From the NCBI GenBank assembly GCA_016716905.1, contig JADJUS010000004.1, positions 1,674,001 to 1,738,000 on the forward strand: 64,000 bases of DNA, in the 5' to 3' direction. Of the stretch, positions 16,052 to 25,512 are shown piece by piece. The position numbers and the translations under genes are program-made. The first letter of the stretch is position 1. Every line of letters begins with the position of its first letter. The notes under the pieces are model-generated. The model had not been told where the DNA came from. It made no database searches and saw only the letters and a program-made list of their open reading frames with translations. The DNA comes from Acidobacteriota bacterium. GTDB lineage: Bacteria; Acidobacteriota; Vicinamibacteria; Vicinamibacterales; SCN-69-37.

Positions 16052-18076
16052 CTAACTCCCGACGCGGATACCGACGAGCCGGGTCTCGGTCGTGGTGCCA
16101 ATGGTGGCAGTGACTTCGATCACGTAGTCGCCTGGCGCCAGCGGCGCGAGCAGCGCGTCGAGTCCCAGCATCAGACGCCCGTCCACCTCACGCTCGGTCA
16201 GCGTGATATTGACCGCGATCGGCTGGCCGTTGCGGCCAAGCAGGCGCGCTTCTCGCCGATCCAGTGGCCCGGTGATGGGCCAGTCCACATGCACGCGTTC
16301 CGTCCGGCGGAAATCGAAACCCGCCACCGGCAGCAGCGGAGAGCGCGACGAGGGGGTGGCGCGATAGATCAGTGGGCCGCCGATCACGGCGCCGGTATCG
16401 CGCGTCACATCCGTCCGCGCGAGAAACGTCAGCGGCACCGCGCGGAGCATCACCGAGACATTGGCCTGGGTGGTCCCTGGCGGCACGTCCATGACGACGA
16501 CCCCACCGCGTGACGTGGCCATTACTCCGACCTGCCCCTTGGCCAGTTCCGCTCCACCGGCGCCGGTGACCGTCACATCAAGCGTGCCGCCACGCTGCAA
16601 CGCCCCGCGCTCCAGTTGCGGGCCACTGACCTCGGCCACCACCGTCAGCTTCCCCGTCGGCCCTGCTCCCAGCGTCGCATGGACAAATAGCTCCGACGAT
16701 GGACGAATGCGCGAGAGCGCATCAAGCGCCGCCTCAACCGGCGACGGGCCTGTGGGCCCAGCAGGAGCAGACGCCGCCGCAGATCGGGCCGAGCGCTCGG
16801 CTTCGGTGGGCGCCGTGTAGCCGCGACGCGCCTTCACGTCGATGCCCGGCTGCTTCACCTTCACCGAAATCCGGCGCGCCTTGCCATCAAACTTGCGGTT
16901 CGACGAGTAGTAACCCAACAAGTAATACGCCTTGAGCTGATCGCTGACGCGCAACAACCCCGCCTTCAAGTCGTTGGTGTTCACCACGGCCAGTCCGTCG
17001 GTGTTCTCCGCCAGCGTCTGCATCGACGAACTTCGGTTGCTGATGTTCTCGCTGTTCTGACGGAGCACGGAGTCGCCGATATTTCCGGTCCCCATCAGCC
17101 GCTGTGAGATAGGCACATCAAACGTCGCGAGTCCCGCGGGGTTCACAGGGTAAAACGTCACGTTCGATCGGTTGGCTCTCGCCATGATTTCGCGGAAGCG
17201 TGACTGCAGATTGATGTTGGCGTACCGCACCAGATACTGATCACACACCGGCGGCCGCTGCCGGCCTGTCAACCCCATCAATCCGCCGTCGTCGTTAAAA
17301 AGCCGCCACCCTTCGGTGAAAAGGATGACGGACGTGCGGCCTTCGCGAATCTGACCGAGGTAGATGACGAAGTCCTCGAGATGCTGGAGCGTCTGCTCTT
17401 CGCGCGCTCTGTCGATGATCACGTCAGCCGCGGGACGCATCGACGAGCCATCACGAATCCATCCCTCCCGCCCCTGGTTATCGGCAGGGAAACACTGCTC
17501 GATCTCCTGCTCAGCCGGCGTCCGGACCAGCGAGTTCCGGGTGCCCCAGGCCCAGTGGCGCGTCAGCATGCCTTCAGCCGACACCAGCTTGCGGGCAAAC
17601 GCCATAGTGTGCGGCGGCTGGTTCGGCGTGGTGACCGCAAAGAGGTCGTTCTCACCAATCAGCGCGTTCAGCATCGTCACCAGCGGCCCGCGCGTGGCGC
17701 GCGCGCCTTCGATCGACACATGGGGCACATCGAGATACACGACAAAGGCACGTGTGCGGGCATCGGCCGCGATCAGCATCGACTCCCGCACCGTGTTCGG
17801 GTCGCGTCTGGCGGCTTCGGCCGGCACCTCGGTGCCGGTGATGAACTCGAAGTTTTCGATCGCTTGCGGCTGCCCGTCTTCTTCCACGGTAAAGTCCGCG
17901 GCCGTCAGCCCCTCAACCACTTTGCCGTCGCGCAGCGGATACGCGTCAACGGTCACAAAATGCGCATCCGACCGAAATACCGGGAGTTGCTGTGTGGGCT
18001 GCTGCGCGGCCACTGGCACAAGCAGACCGAGTGCCGCTGCAAGCAACACGGCAACTAACAGACCTTGGCGAAGCAT
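16052..18076 (-). CDS. secreted acidobacterial-type VWA-domain protein, paralog 1
   Basis: The 674-residue protein has a signal peptide (LLVAVLLAAALGLLVPVAA). The N-terminal module FRSDAHFVTVDAYPLRDG...GLTAADFTVEEDG is typical of the acidobacterial VWFA-related family, and a von Willebrand A-like domain spans about 110-420. The expected metal motif DxSxS is replaced by YLDVPHVS, so metal binding may be lost. The C-terminal half is Ig-like. It is probably a periplasmic or surface adhesion protein. It starts four bases after the similar upstream gene on the same strand, so the two form an operon. Confidence 0.8.
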   Translation of the reverse strand: MLRQGLLVAVLLAAALGLLVPVAAQQPTQQLPVFRSDAHFVTVDAYPLRDGKVVEGLTAADFTVEEDGQPQAIENFEFITGTEVPAEAARRDPNTVRESMLIAADARTRAFVVYLDVPHVSIEGARATRGPLVTMLNALIGENDLFAVTTPNQPPHTMAFARKLVSAEGMLTRHWAWGTRNSLVRTPAEQEIEQCFPADNQGREGWIRDGSSMRPAADVIIDRAREEQTLQHLEDFVIYLGQIREGRTSVILFTEGWRLFNDDGGLMGLTGRQRPPVCDQYLVRYANINLQSRFREIMARANRSNVTFYPVNPAGLATFDVPISQRLMGTGNIGDSVLRQNSENISNRSSSMQTLAENTDGLAVVNTNDLKAGLLRVSDQLKAYYLLGYYSSNRKFDGKARRISVKVKQPGIDVKARRGYTAPTEAERSARSAAASAPAGPTGPSPVEAALDALSRIRPSSELFVHATLGAGPTGKLTVVAEVSGPQLERGALQRGGTLDVTVTGAGGAELAKGQVGVMATSRGGVVVMDVPPGTTQANVSVMLRAVPLTFLARTDVTRDTGAVIGGPLIYRATPSSRSPLLPVAGFDFRRTERVHVDWPITGPLDRREARLLGRNGQPIAVNITLTEREVDGRLMLGLDALLAPLAPGDYVIEVTATIGTTTETRLVGIRVGS

Positions 18077-18079
18077 GGC

Positions 18080-19894
18080 CTACGGTACCACCCGGAATGC
18101 CACGAGCGCGACCTTTGAACCGGACGCAGACGATACCCGCAACTCCACCACGTAGTCGCCCGGCGCGAGGGGGCCGAGCGCCGCATCGGCGACGATCAAC
18201 GGGCCGGACGCACCGGCGCGTTCGGTGAGCGTCACCGCCACAGCCAGCGGCTGACCGTTGCGCCCGAGTAGACGGGCAGATCGTTCGGTCAACGGCTCAT
18301 GCACCGGCCACTCCACGTGCAGCCGTTCCTGGCGGGTAAAGGCAGGCGCCGTGACGGGCACGATCGGCGAGCGCGGCGACGGCGTGGCCCGGAACACGGC
18401 CGGCACACCAAGCACCGGCGCAGCATCGGCTTTCAGATAGCGGCTCACATTGAACGTGCGGTCATCGGCCGAACGGAGTCCCGACAACACATCGAGCGCC
18501 AGTTGAACCGGCGAGGGCCCTGACGCGGCAACAGGGTTGGCCCGCGCGATCCGTTCCTCTTCGGTCGGCGCCCGGTAACTGCGCCGCGCCCGCACTTCGA
18601 GGTCGCCCGCCTTCACGCGGATGCGGCGCACGCGACCGTCGAACGTGCGATTTGTCGAGTAGTAACCCAGCAGATAAAACGACCGTAGTTCCTCGGTGAC
18701 GCGACGCAGGCCGGCGCGCAGGTCGTTGTTCCCCACGACGGCCACACCGTCGGTGTTGTCAGCGAGTGTGCGCAAGCCGTCAGACCTGGTGGTCACGCGC
18801 TCGAAGTCGTCGCCCATCGATGAGTTTGCATTCGGCGCCAGGACCACGACCTCAGACGCCGGACTGTCAAACACCACCAACCCAGCCGGATTCACGGGAA
18901 AGAAGGACACGTTGCGGCTGTTCGCTCTCTGGATCAGCTCCCGCATCCGCGCGCGCGGGTCTTCGCGGGCAATTCGTTGCCCCATCAGGATGCACGCGCC
19001 GCGATGACCCTCCGTCACGGTGTCAAACATTGTCAGACGCCCCCCGACGTTCGCGGGCGCAGGAGGCTGCATCCCCTGGGTGTCTTCGATTTCCCGGATC
19101 AGCGCCGGGTCCGGAGGTTGCAGGCGCCAGCCCTCCGTGACAATCACAATGGACGTCTGCCCTTCGCGGAGATGGCCGGCATACTCAACCAGATCATCAA
19201 GGTGATCCAGCACTTTCAGCTCGCGGTGGCGCTCGATGATCACGTCGGGCAGCTTGCGCATGCGGGCGCCGTCCTGCACCACCCGTTCCACCGGCCCCTG
19301 CTGCGTGAGTTTGTACGCGAAGCAATCGACGATGCCGCGTTCGTCTTCGTCTTTCAATGCGCTGTCGCGCGTGCCCCAGGCCCAGTAGCGGCTGAGCATG
19401 TCGTCGGTCGTGACGACCTTGCGTCCGAAGGTCAGCGTGCCGGGCGTGTGTTTGGTGGTGGTGACGCCGAACAGATCGTTGGGCGACAGCATCTGGTTCA
19501 GCATCTGGACCAGAGGCACCCGTATGCGGTGGGCCCCGGCCACCGAGACGTGATCGATGTCGAGGTCTACGATGAAGGCACGGTTGCGCGGGTCGGCCAC
19601 CAGCGCACGAGACTCGGCCAGCGAATTCGGATCGCGCCTGGCACTCTCGGGTTCCGCCGCCCCGCCGGCGACGAACTCGAATGTGTCGATGGCCTGTGCC
19701 ACGCCTTCTTCAGTGATGGCGAAGTCGGCGGCCGTCAGTCCTTCAACGACCTTCCCGTCTCGCAAGGGATACGCGTCAACGATGACAAACTGCGCGTCGG
19801 AGCGAAAAACGGGGCGCTGTTGGGCCAGCGGAGCGTGCACGACCGCCGCGCACACGATGGACACCAGACCGAGTCGAACGGCCGTTCTGAACAT
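18080..19894 (-). CDS. secreted acidobacterial-type VWA-domain protein, paralog 2
   Basis: The 604-residue protein is a close paralog of the next gene downstream. It has the same signal-peptide layout, the module FRSDAQFVIVDAYPLRDG, and a VWA-like domain whose metal motif is again degenerate (DLDIDHVS). A late KAYY/RSFYLLGYYS motif and a C-terminal RTERVHVEWP-type Ig segment are shared. It is about 70 residues shorter, lacking part of the region between the VWA and C-terminal domains. It is probably the first gene of the pair. Function is unknown beyond likely adhesion or surface binding. Confidence 0.8.
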   Translation of the reverse strand: MFRTAVRLGLVSIVCAAVVHAPLAQQRPVFRSDAQFVIVDAYPLRDGKVVEGLTAADFAITEEGVAQAIDTFEFVAGGAAEPESARRDPNSLAESRALVADPRNRAFIVDLDIDHVSVAGAHRIRVPLVQMLNQMLSPNDLFGVTTTKHTPGTLTFGRKVVTTDDMLSRYWAWGTRDSALKDEDERGIVDCFAYKLTQQGPVERVVQDGARMRKLPDVIIERHRELKVLDHLDDLVEYAGHLREGQTSIVIVTEGWRLQPPDPALIREIEDTQGMQPPAPANVGGRLTMFDTVTEGHRGACILMGQRIAREDPRARMRELIQRANSRNVSFFPVNPAGLVVFDSPASEVVVLAPNANSSMGDDFERVTTRSDGLRTLADNTDGVAVVGNNDLRAGLRRVTEELRSFYLLGYYSTNRTFDGRVRRIRVKAGDLEVRARRSYRAPTEEERIARANPVAASGPSPVQLALDVLSGLRSADDRTFNVSRYLKADAAPVLGVPAVFRATPSPRSPIVPVTAPAFTRQERLHVEWPVHEPLTERSARLLGRNGQPLAVAVTLTERAGASGPLIVADAALGPLAPGDYVVELRVSSASGSKVALVAFRVVP

Positions 19895-19939
19895 GGCACC
19901 TCACCCGGACGCTGGCGCCACCCAGATTACATCAAGGTC

Positions 19940-20371
19940 CTACCCGGCAACAGCCAGCAGTTGAATCTCAAAGATCAGCGTCGCGTTCCCTGGAATGACG
20001 TTTCCGGAACCGGCGGCCCCGTACCCAAGCTCGGGCGGAATAATGAGGAGGCGCTTTCCGCCCACCTTCATGCCCGGCAGGCCCTGATGCCAGCCCTGAA
20101 TCACGGACGTGACGCCGATAGTGAACTCGTACCCGAGCCCGGCGATGTTGGCGTCGAACTGAGTGCCTTTGTTATCGGTGGCAGTGGTCGAATACAGCCA
20201 CCCCGTGTAATAGACCCGAACGGTCTTGCCCGTGGCCGCCGTCGAACCGGTCCCAACCGTGATGTCGGTCGCCGAAAACGGAATGCCGAGGCTCGGGGCC
20301 AGCGGATTGTCGTCGCCACAGCCCGCAGCAAGCAGCAGGCCGGAGAACAAGAGAACATTCGCAAATTTCAT
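19940..20371 (-). CDS. FKBP-type peptidyl-prolyl isomerase lipoprotein
   Basis: The 143-residue protein has a short signal peptide and lipobox (LLLAAGC) and then a single FKBP domain. VRVYYTGWL, FTIGVTSVIQGWHQGLPGMKVGGKR and IPPELGYGAAGSGNVIPGNATLIFEIQLL contain the usual active-site aromatic and hydrophobic residues. It should catalyse cis-trans isomerisation of proline bonds in the periplasm. The ATG at 20371 is chosen because CAGGGAT lies just upstream. Longer readings would translate the CATTTCG repeat. Confidence 0.9.
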   Translation of the reverse strand: MKFANVLLFSGLLLAAGCGDDNPLAPSLGIPFSATDITVGTGSTAATGKTVRVYYTGWLYSTTATDNKGTQFDANIAGLGYEFTIGVTSVIQGWHQGLPGMKVGGKRLLIIPPELGYGAAGSGNVIPGNATLIFEIQLLAVAG

Positions 20372-20380
20372 AATCCCTGA

Positions 20381-20454
20381 CATTCTAGCCATTCCGCCAT
20401 TCGGCCATTGCAGACATTTCGCCATTTCGGTCATTTGTGACATTTCGCCATTAA
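20381..20454. repeat. CATTTCG-type intergenic repeat, copy 2
   Basis: An array of 7-11-base units (GCCATTCGGCCATTGCAG, then ACATTTCGCCATTTCGG and similar) lies between the divergent FKBP and ABC-F genes. It shares the segment CATTGCAGACATTTCGCCAT with copy 3 on the other side of the ABC-F gene. Confidence 0.75.
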
Positions 20455-20483
20455 GACCGGCCCGCTGGTACAATGGCCGGTTG

Positions 20484-22088
20484 ATGATCTCTGTCGCCAA
20501 TGTTTCCATGCGTTATGGCTCGAAGGTGCTCTTCGATGACGTGACCACCACGTTCTCGCCGGGCCGCCGGTACGGCCTGACCGGCCCCAACGGGTCGGGC
20601 AAGTCCACCTTCATGAAGCTCCTGACCGGTGAGCTGACACCCCAGAAGGGGTCGGTCTCGCGGCCACCCAAGCTCGGCGTCCTCTCCCAGGACCAGTTCG
20701 CCTACGACGCCTTCCGCGTGGTGGACACGGTCATCATGGGCAACAAGCGCCTGTGGGACACCCTCCAGGAACGCGAGCGCCTCTACAACCTGCCGTCGAT
20801 GACCGACGCCCAGGGCATGCGCCTCGGCGAACTCGAGGGCATCGTCGGCGAAGAAGACGGGTATTCAGCCGAAAGCGACGCAGCTGTGCTGCTGCAGGGC
20901 CTCGACATTCCCAACGAGGTGCACGAACGCACCATGGCGGAGCTGCAAGGCGGCCAGAAGGTGCGTGTGCTGCTGGCGCAGGCGCTGTTCGGCAACCCGC
21001 AGGCCCTGCTGCTCGACGAACCGACGAACCATCTGGACCTCGACTCGATCCACTGGCTCGAAACCTTCCTCGAGCGTTACGACGGCACGCTGATCGTGAT
21101 CTCGCACGATCGCCACTTCCTGAACGCGGTGTGTACGCACACGGCGGACATCGACTACCAGACGATCATCACCTACACCGGCGGCTACGACGACATGGTG
21201 CTGGCCAAGATGCAGATCCGCTCGCGCATTGAAAGCGAAAACGCGCAACGCGAAAAGAAGATCGACCAGCTCAACGACTTCATCGCCCGATTTTCGGCCG
21301 GCACCCGCGCGTCGCAGGTGGCCTCGCGACGCAAGGAAGTGGAACGGCTCCAGACAACGGACCTGGCGCGATCGAACATCCAACGTCCGTACATCAAGTT
21401 CACCATGAACCGGCCATCGGGTCGCGTCGCCCTGGAGTTCGAGCATGTGCGCAAGGCTCACGGCTCACTCAAGGTCATCAAGGACTTCAGCGCGGTTGTG
21501 ACGCGCGGCGAGAAGATTGTGCTGGTGGGCCGTAACGGCGTGGGCAAAACCACCATGCTCAAGGCGCTTCTGGCGGAGGGGCCTGGTCAGCCGGCGTCAC
21601 CGGATGACATTGACAGCGGCATGGTTCGCTGGGGGCACGAGGCATCGATCGGGTACTTCTCACAGGACCACACCGGCGCCATCCAAAAGGGAATGACTGC
21701 CGTGGAGTGGCTCCATCAATTCGACCCCGATCTGTCGCGACAGGACATCCACGGTCTACTGGGCCAGATGCTGTTCCGCGGCGAGGAAGGGCTCAAACCC
21801 ACCGAAGCGCTCTCGGGCGGCGAGACGGCGCGGCTCCTGTTCTGCCGAATCATGCTGCAGAAGCCCAACGTTCTGGTCTTCGACGAACCCACCAACCACC
21901 TGGACCTCGAGTCCATCAACGCCCTCAACGTGGGCTTGCAGAAGTTTGAGGGCACCGTGCTGCTGGTCACCCATGACCAGGACCTGCTCGAAGAAGTGGG
22001 CACGCGTGTCTGGAACTTCGCCAACGGCGAGATCGAGGACTTTAAAGGACCGCATGAGGAGTTTGAAGCGGTCCTCGCGCAGCGATGA
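20484..22088 (+). CDS. ABC-F family ATPase (YbiT-like)
   Basis: The 534-residue protein has two ABC ATPase domains and no membrane segment. Walker A motifs are GPNGSGKST (about 35) and GRNGVGKTT (about 352). Signature motifs are LQGGQKVRVLL and LSGGETARLLF, with Walker B LLLDEPTNHLDL and LVFDEPTNHLDL. The charged linker between them is the P-site tRNA-interaction motif region of ABC-F proteins, which act on the ribosome as translation factors. Length and motif wording are closest to YbiT. The first in-frame ATG after the repeat is chosen as start. Confidence 0.92.
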   Translation: MISVANVSMRYGSKVLFDDVTTTFSPGRRYGLTGPNGSGKSTFMKLLTGELTPQKGSVSRPPKLGVLSQDQFAYDAFRVVDTVIMGNKRLWDTLQERERLYNLPSMTDAQGMRLGELEGIVGEEDGYSAESDAAVLLQGLDIPNEVHERTMAELQGGQKVRVLLAQALFGNPQALLLDEPTNHLDLDSIHWLETFLERYDGTLIVISHDRHFLNAVCTHTADIDYQTIITYTGGYDDMVLAKMQIRSRIESENAQREKKIDQLNDFIARFSAGTRASQVASRRKEVERLQTTDLARSNIQRPYIKFTMNRPSGRVALEFEHVRKAHGSLKVIKDFSAVVTRGEKIVLVGRNGVGKTTMLKALLAEGPGQPASPDDIDSGMVRWGHEASIGYFSQDHTGAIQKGMTAVEWLHQFDPDLSRQDIHGLLGQMLFRGEEGLKPTEALSGGETARLLFCRIMLQKPNVLVFDEPTNHLDLESINALNVGLQKFEGTVLLVTHDQDLLEEVGTRVWNFANGEIEDFKGPHEEFEAVLAQR

Positions 22089-22163
22089 CATTCGGGCATT
22101 CCCGCCATTCGGGCATTGCAGACATTTCGCCATTTGTGACATTTCGGCCATTTCGCCATTACG
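22085..22163. repeat. CATTTCG-type intergenic repeat, copy 3
   Basis: This array begins at the stop codon of the ABC-F gene (GACATTCGGGCATTCCCGCC, then GCAGACATTTCGCCATTTG and further units). With copy 2 it flanks the ABC-F gene. It has no hairpin or T-run. Confidence 0.75.
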
Positions 22164-22208
22164 CGCAGAGACCGTACCGCGCCAACCTTTCATGCGCGTC
22201 TTCCGTCT

Positions 22209-22571
22209 ATGTCTCTGTCACCTATGGCACAGACAGATATCCTCGACCGCGAGCTGAAAAAGGGCTCGGCTGAACTCCTGATTCTTTCGCTCGTGGAGGC
22301 CCGAGCCCGGCACGGGTACGAGATCAGCAAGCTGATCGAGTCGCGCTCCCAGGGCCAGCTGAAGTTCCACATCGCGTCCCTGTATCCCCTCCTCTACCGC
22401 CTCGAAGAGCGCGGCTGGATTACCGGCACCTGGCTTGAGAAAGCCGGTGAGCGCCGCCGGCGCTTTTATCGGCTGACGCCGATCGGGCGCAAGATCCTGG
22501 TGGCTCAGCGTGCCACCTGGAAGGCCTTTGTTGAATCCGTCGCACGCATCACGGAAGGCGAACATGCCTGA
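22209..22571 (+). CDS. PadR family transcriptional regulator
   Basis: The 120-residue winged-helix repressor shows DRELKKGSAELLILSLVE, the recognition region HIASLYPLLYRLEERGWI, and the wing followed by RRRFYRLTPIGRK. PadR proteins in Acidobacteriota typically precede ADOP permeases and respond to small molecules. Its 3' end overlaps the permease start by eight bases, so the two are co-transcribed and the regulator probably controls its own operon. A second in-frame ATG at 22224 is an equally good start; neither has a clear ribosome binding site. Confidence 0.9.
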   Translation: MSLSPMAQTDILDRELKKGSAELLILSLVEARARHGYEISKLIESRSQGQLKFHIASLYPLLYRLEERGWITGTWLEKAGERRRRFYRLTPIGRKILVAQRATWKAFVESVARITEGEHA

Positions 22572-25287
22572 AGCCACTCCGACCTGGACCGCCGATATCC
22601 GCGCGCGCCTCTTATCCCTGGCCTTGGCGCCCGAGCGCGAGGCCGAGATCGTCGAAGAGCTTTCGCTCCACCTCGACGAACGGTATCGCGAGCTTGTCAA
22701 CGAGGGCCTGAGCCCGGCAGACGCCCGGATGACCGCGCTGGCAGACCTCCGGGAACCCGATTTGCTGGCGCGATACATGCGGCCCCTGCGGCAGTCGTCC
22801 TCTCCCACTCCGATGGTACCTGGAGAGCCCCGCCGGGCGTGGTTCGGCGACCTGTGGCGCGACCTTCGGTACGCCGCGCGAGTACTTCGGCGCCAGCCGG
22901 GCTTCACCACCGCCGCCATCCTCACACTCGCCCTCGGCATTGGCGCCAACACGGCGGTGTTCAGCGTGATCCAGCACGTTCTGCTGTCGCCACTGCCCTA
23001 CAGCGAACCCGATCGAGTGGGTGTGATCTGGAGCAAGTGGACGGGCTACGACAAGACCTGGGTGTCAGACGCAGAAGTGCGCGACTACCAGACCCGCGCA
23101 AGTGTGTTCGAGGCCGTCGGCGCGTGGTCGGTCGGCCAGGCGAACCTGAACGGCGAGGGGGAGCCTGCGCGCGTGGGAGGTGCGGCGGTCACAGCCAACC
23201 TGTTCGACGTGCTCGGCGTGAAGCCCCTGCTGGGACGGACGTTCACGCCGGACGAAGTCACCGATGCGGGCACGGCAGCCGTCGTCCTCAGTTATTCGCT
23301 GTGGCAAAGCCGGTACGGCGGCGACCCTGCCATTCTGGGCCGAACCATCCTCATCAACGGAACAGCCACGCCGGTCGTGGGTGTGATGCCAGAGCGGTTC
23401 CGATTGCCAACTGACTACGTGCAGGATGCCGAAGAGCCCACCGTCCTCTGGACGCCGTACCTGCTGGCGAACGACAACCGCGGCAGCCACGGCCTTCACG
23501 CCGCCGCCCGCCTCAAGCCCGGCGTCACGATGGCCCAGGCGAATGCCGACCTGCTCAACATCACCACCGCGCTGAGGAAGGAAGGCCTGTACCCCGCCGG
23601 CTTCGACTTCTCCGCGTTCATTGTCAGCACCACCGATGAAGCGTTTGCCACGGTGCGGCAGCCGCTGTGGCTGGTATTCGGCGCCGTCGGGTGCCTCCTG
23701 CTCATCGCCTGCGCCAATGTCGCCAACCTCCTGCTGGTCAGGGCCGAGTCCCGAGCCCGTGAACTCGCCGTGCGAAGCGCGCTGGGAGCGGACCGGTTCC
23801 GTCTGGTGCGCCAGTTGCTGGGCGAAGGACTTTGGCTCGCCGTCGGCGCAGCAGTGATCGGTGTCGGCATCGCGTTCGCGGCGGTCAAAGTCATCGGCCT
23901 CTCGGGCCTCGCGGGTGTGCCCCGCGCCCAGGAGATCACGCTGGATGCACCGGTTCTTCTATTTTCCGTGGCACTCACCATGGTGACGCTGCTCGTGTTC
24001 AGCCTGGCGCCGGCGCTGCGCGCGGCACGGGTGGACCTGACGGATGCGCTCAAGGACGGGTCGCAAAGTGCGACGACCGGCGGCCAGCGGCTGCGGATGC
24101 GTCACGCACTGGTGGTTGGCGAAACGGCGATGGCGGTGATCCTGCTGGTCGGCGCGTTGCTCCTCACCCGAAGCATCTGGCAACTGCAGAAGATTGACCT
24201 CGGCTTCAACCCGAATGGCGTGCTCACGATGCGCCTGTCGTTGCCTGCGAGCGTGTACGACACACCGGAGAAGGTCGTCGGATTCTACGACCAGCTGCTG
24301 CGCGAGGCGCGCGCCACACCCGGTGTGTCGGAGGCGGGCCTCATGCGTGTGCTGCCGCTGGCTGCTCTCATCGGCGACTGGGGCCTGCGCGTGGATGGCT
24401 ATACGCCTCAGCCCGGCGTTGGCACGCCCGGCGACTGGCAGGTGGCCTCGGACGGCGCACTTGCCGCGCTGGGCGAACGGCTCGTCGAGGGCCGCGACCT
24501 GGCACCGGGCGACACGATCGGCACCGAGCAAGTCGCGCTCGTGAACGTCGCGATGGCGCGCAAGTACTGGGAGGGCCGCAACGCGGTCGGCGGTCGATTC
24601 AAGATGGGTGGCAATCCCCACGCCCCCTGGATCACCGTCGTCGGCATCGTTGACAACGTCACGCACAACGGCATCACCACGAACATCAAACCCAAGTTCT
24701 ATCGACCCGTCGGACAGTTCCACCAATCCGTCCCCGGCGGATCGCCTGCGCGCAACATGACGTTGATCGTGAGGACCGCGGGCGAGCCGATGGCCCTGGC
24801 GCGTCCGCTGCGCGATCGCATTCGTCGTATCGATCCGCTGTTGCCCGTCGCGGCCATTCGCACGATGGACGAAGTGGTGGGGACTTCGATCGCGACGCCG
24901 CGACTGACGGGACGCGTGCTGCTGCTCTTTGCCGCGCTCGCGCTGCTCCTGGCCGGCATCGGCATCTACAGCGTCTTGTCCTATGTCGTGAACCTGCGGC
25001 GCCAGGAGATCGGCATTCGGCTCGCCATCGGCGCAGCGCCCTCGCAAGTCCGCGGCCAGGTGCTGGCCAGCGGAATGCGGCTCACGCTGATCGGCGTCGC
25101 GCTCGGACTGCTGCTCGCCGCAGCGGTCACGCCGTTCCTCGCGCCCCTGCTGCACGAGGTCGGGCCCACCGACACGGTCACGTTCGCGGCGGTTGCCGGC
25201 GTGTTACTCGTCGTGGCCGCCGCCGCGTCACTCGTGCCCGCATGGCGGGCATCCCGAGTGGATCCGCTCACTGCCCTGCGGCAGTGA
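22564..25287 (+). CDS. ADOP-type ABC permease (MacB/FtsX-like), copy 1
   Basis: The 907-residue protein has an N-terminal cytoplasmic segment (EIVEELSLHLDERYRELV, typical of ADOP proteins). Two MacB-periplasmic/FtsX units follow. The first opens RDLRYAARVLRRQPGFTTAA, then LALGIGANTAVFSV in the first membrane helix. Three-helix FtsX blocks lie near residues 370-510 and 770-907, the latter ending SRVDPLTALRQ. No ATPase is encoded nearby, as usual for these orphan permeases. A role in export or mechanotransmission is inferred. Confidence 0.9.
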   Translation: MPEATPTWTADIRARLLSLALAPEREAEIVEELSLHLDERYRELVNEGLSPADARMTALADLREPDLLARYMRPLRQSSSPTPMVPGEPRRAWFGDLWRDLRYAARVLRRQPGFTTAAILTLALGIGANTAVFSVIQHVLLSPLPYSEPDRVGVIWSKWTGYDKTWVSDAEVRDYQTRASVFEAVGAWSVGQANLNGEGEPARVGGAAVTANLFDVLGVKPLLGRTFTPDEVTDAGTAAVVLSYSLWQSRYGGDPAILGRTILINGTATPVVGVMPERFRLPTDYVQDAEEPTVLWTPYLLANDNRGSHGLHAAARLKPGVTMAQANADLLNITTALRKEGLYPAGFDFSAFIVSTTDEAFATVRQPLWLVFGAVGCLLLIACANVANLLLVRAESRARELAVRSALGADRFRLVRQLLGEGLWLAVGAAVIGVGIAFAAVKVIGLSGLAGVPRAQEITLDAPVLLFSVALTMVTLLVFSLAPALRAARVDLTDALKDGSQSATTGGQRLRMRHALVVGETAMAVILLVGALLLTRSIWQLQKIDLGFNPNGVLTMRLSLPASVYDTPEKVVGFYDQLLREARATPGVSEAGLMRVLPLAALIGDWGLRVDGYTPQPGVGTPGDWQVASDGALAALGERLVEGRDLAPGDTIGTEQVALVNVAMARKYWEGRNAVGGRFKMGGNPHAPWITVVGIVDNVTHNGITTNIKPKFYRPVGQFHQSVPGGSPARNMTLIVRTAGEPMALARPLRDRIRRIDPLLPVAAIRTMDEVVGTSIATPRLTGRVLLLFAALALLLAGIGIYSVLSYVVNLRRQEIGIRLAIGAAPSQVRGQVLASGMRLTLIGVALGLLLAAAVTPFLAPLLHEVGPTDTVTFAAVAGVLLVVAAAASLVPAWRASRVDPLTALRQ

Positions 25288-25512
25288 CGTCCTACGACGG
25301 ATCACAGGAGCACACGGAGATAAGGAGGCTTCTGCGGTCACGACGAATCACAGGAGGACACGGAGACAAGGAGGCTTCTGCGGTCACGACGGATCACAGG
25401 AGCGCACGGAGACAGGGAGCTTCTTTGAATCCTATGATCCGGCGTAACCCGAGGACTCCCGCCCTCCTTTTCTCCTGTAATCCGTCGTCCCTCCCCATCT
25501 CCTCAGCTCCTG
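25288..25512. repeat. 46-bp tandem repeats and inverted arms between convergent permease genes
   Basis: Three units of 46 bp start at 25294, 25340 and 25386, the last decayed after about 35 bases. Each contains GATCACAGGAG and CACGGAGA. At 25478-25516 the motif returns in the opposite orientation (CTCCTGTAATCCGTCG and CTCCTGTTATCCGTCG), making an imperfect inverted repeat around the gap. The same GATCACAGGAG words form the outer arms of the element at 28559-28935. No gene is seen. Confidence 0.8.

Noticed and set aside
25288..25425. Possible CRISPR array from the 46-bp repeats
   Set aside because: The units are adjacent with no spacers and decay progressively; no cas genes are present.
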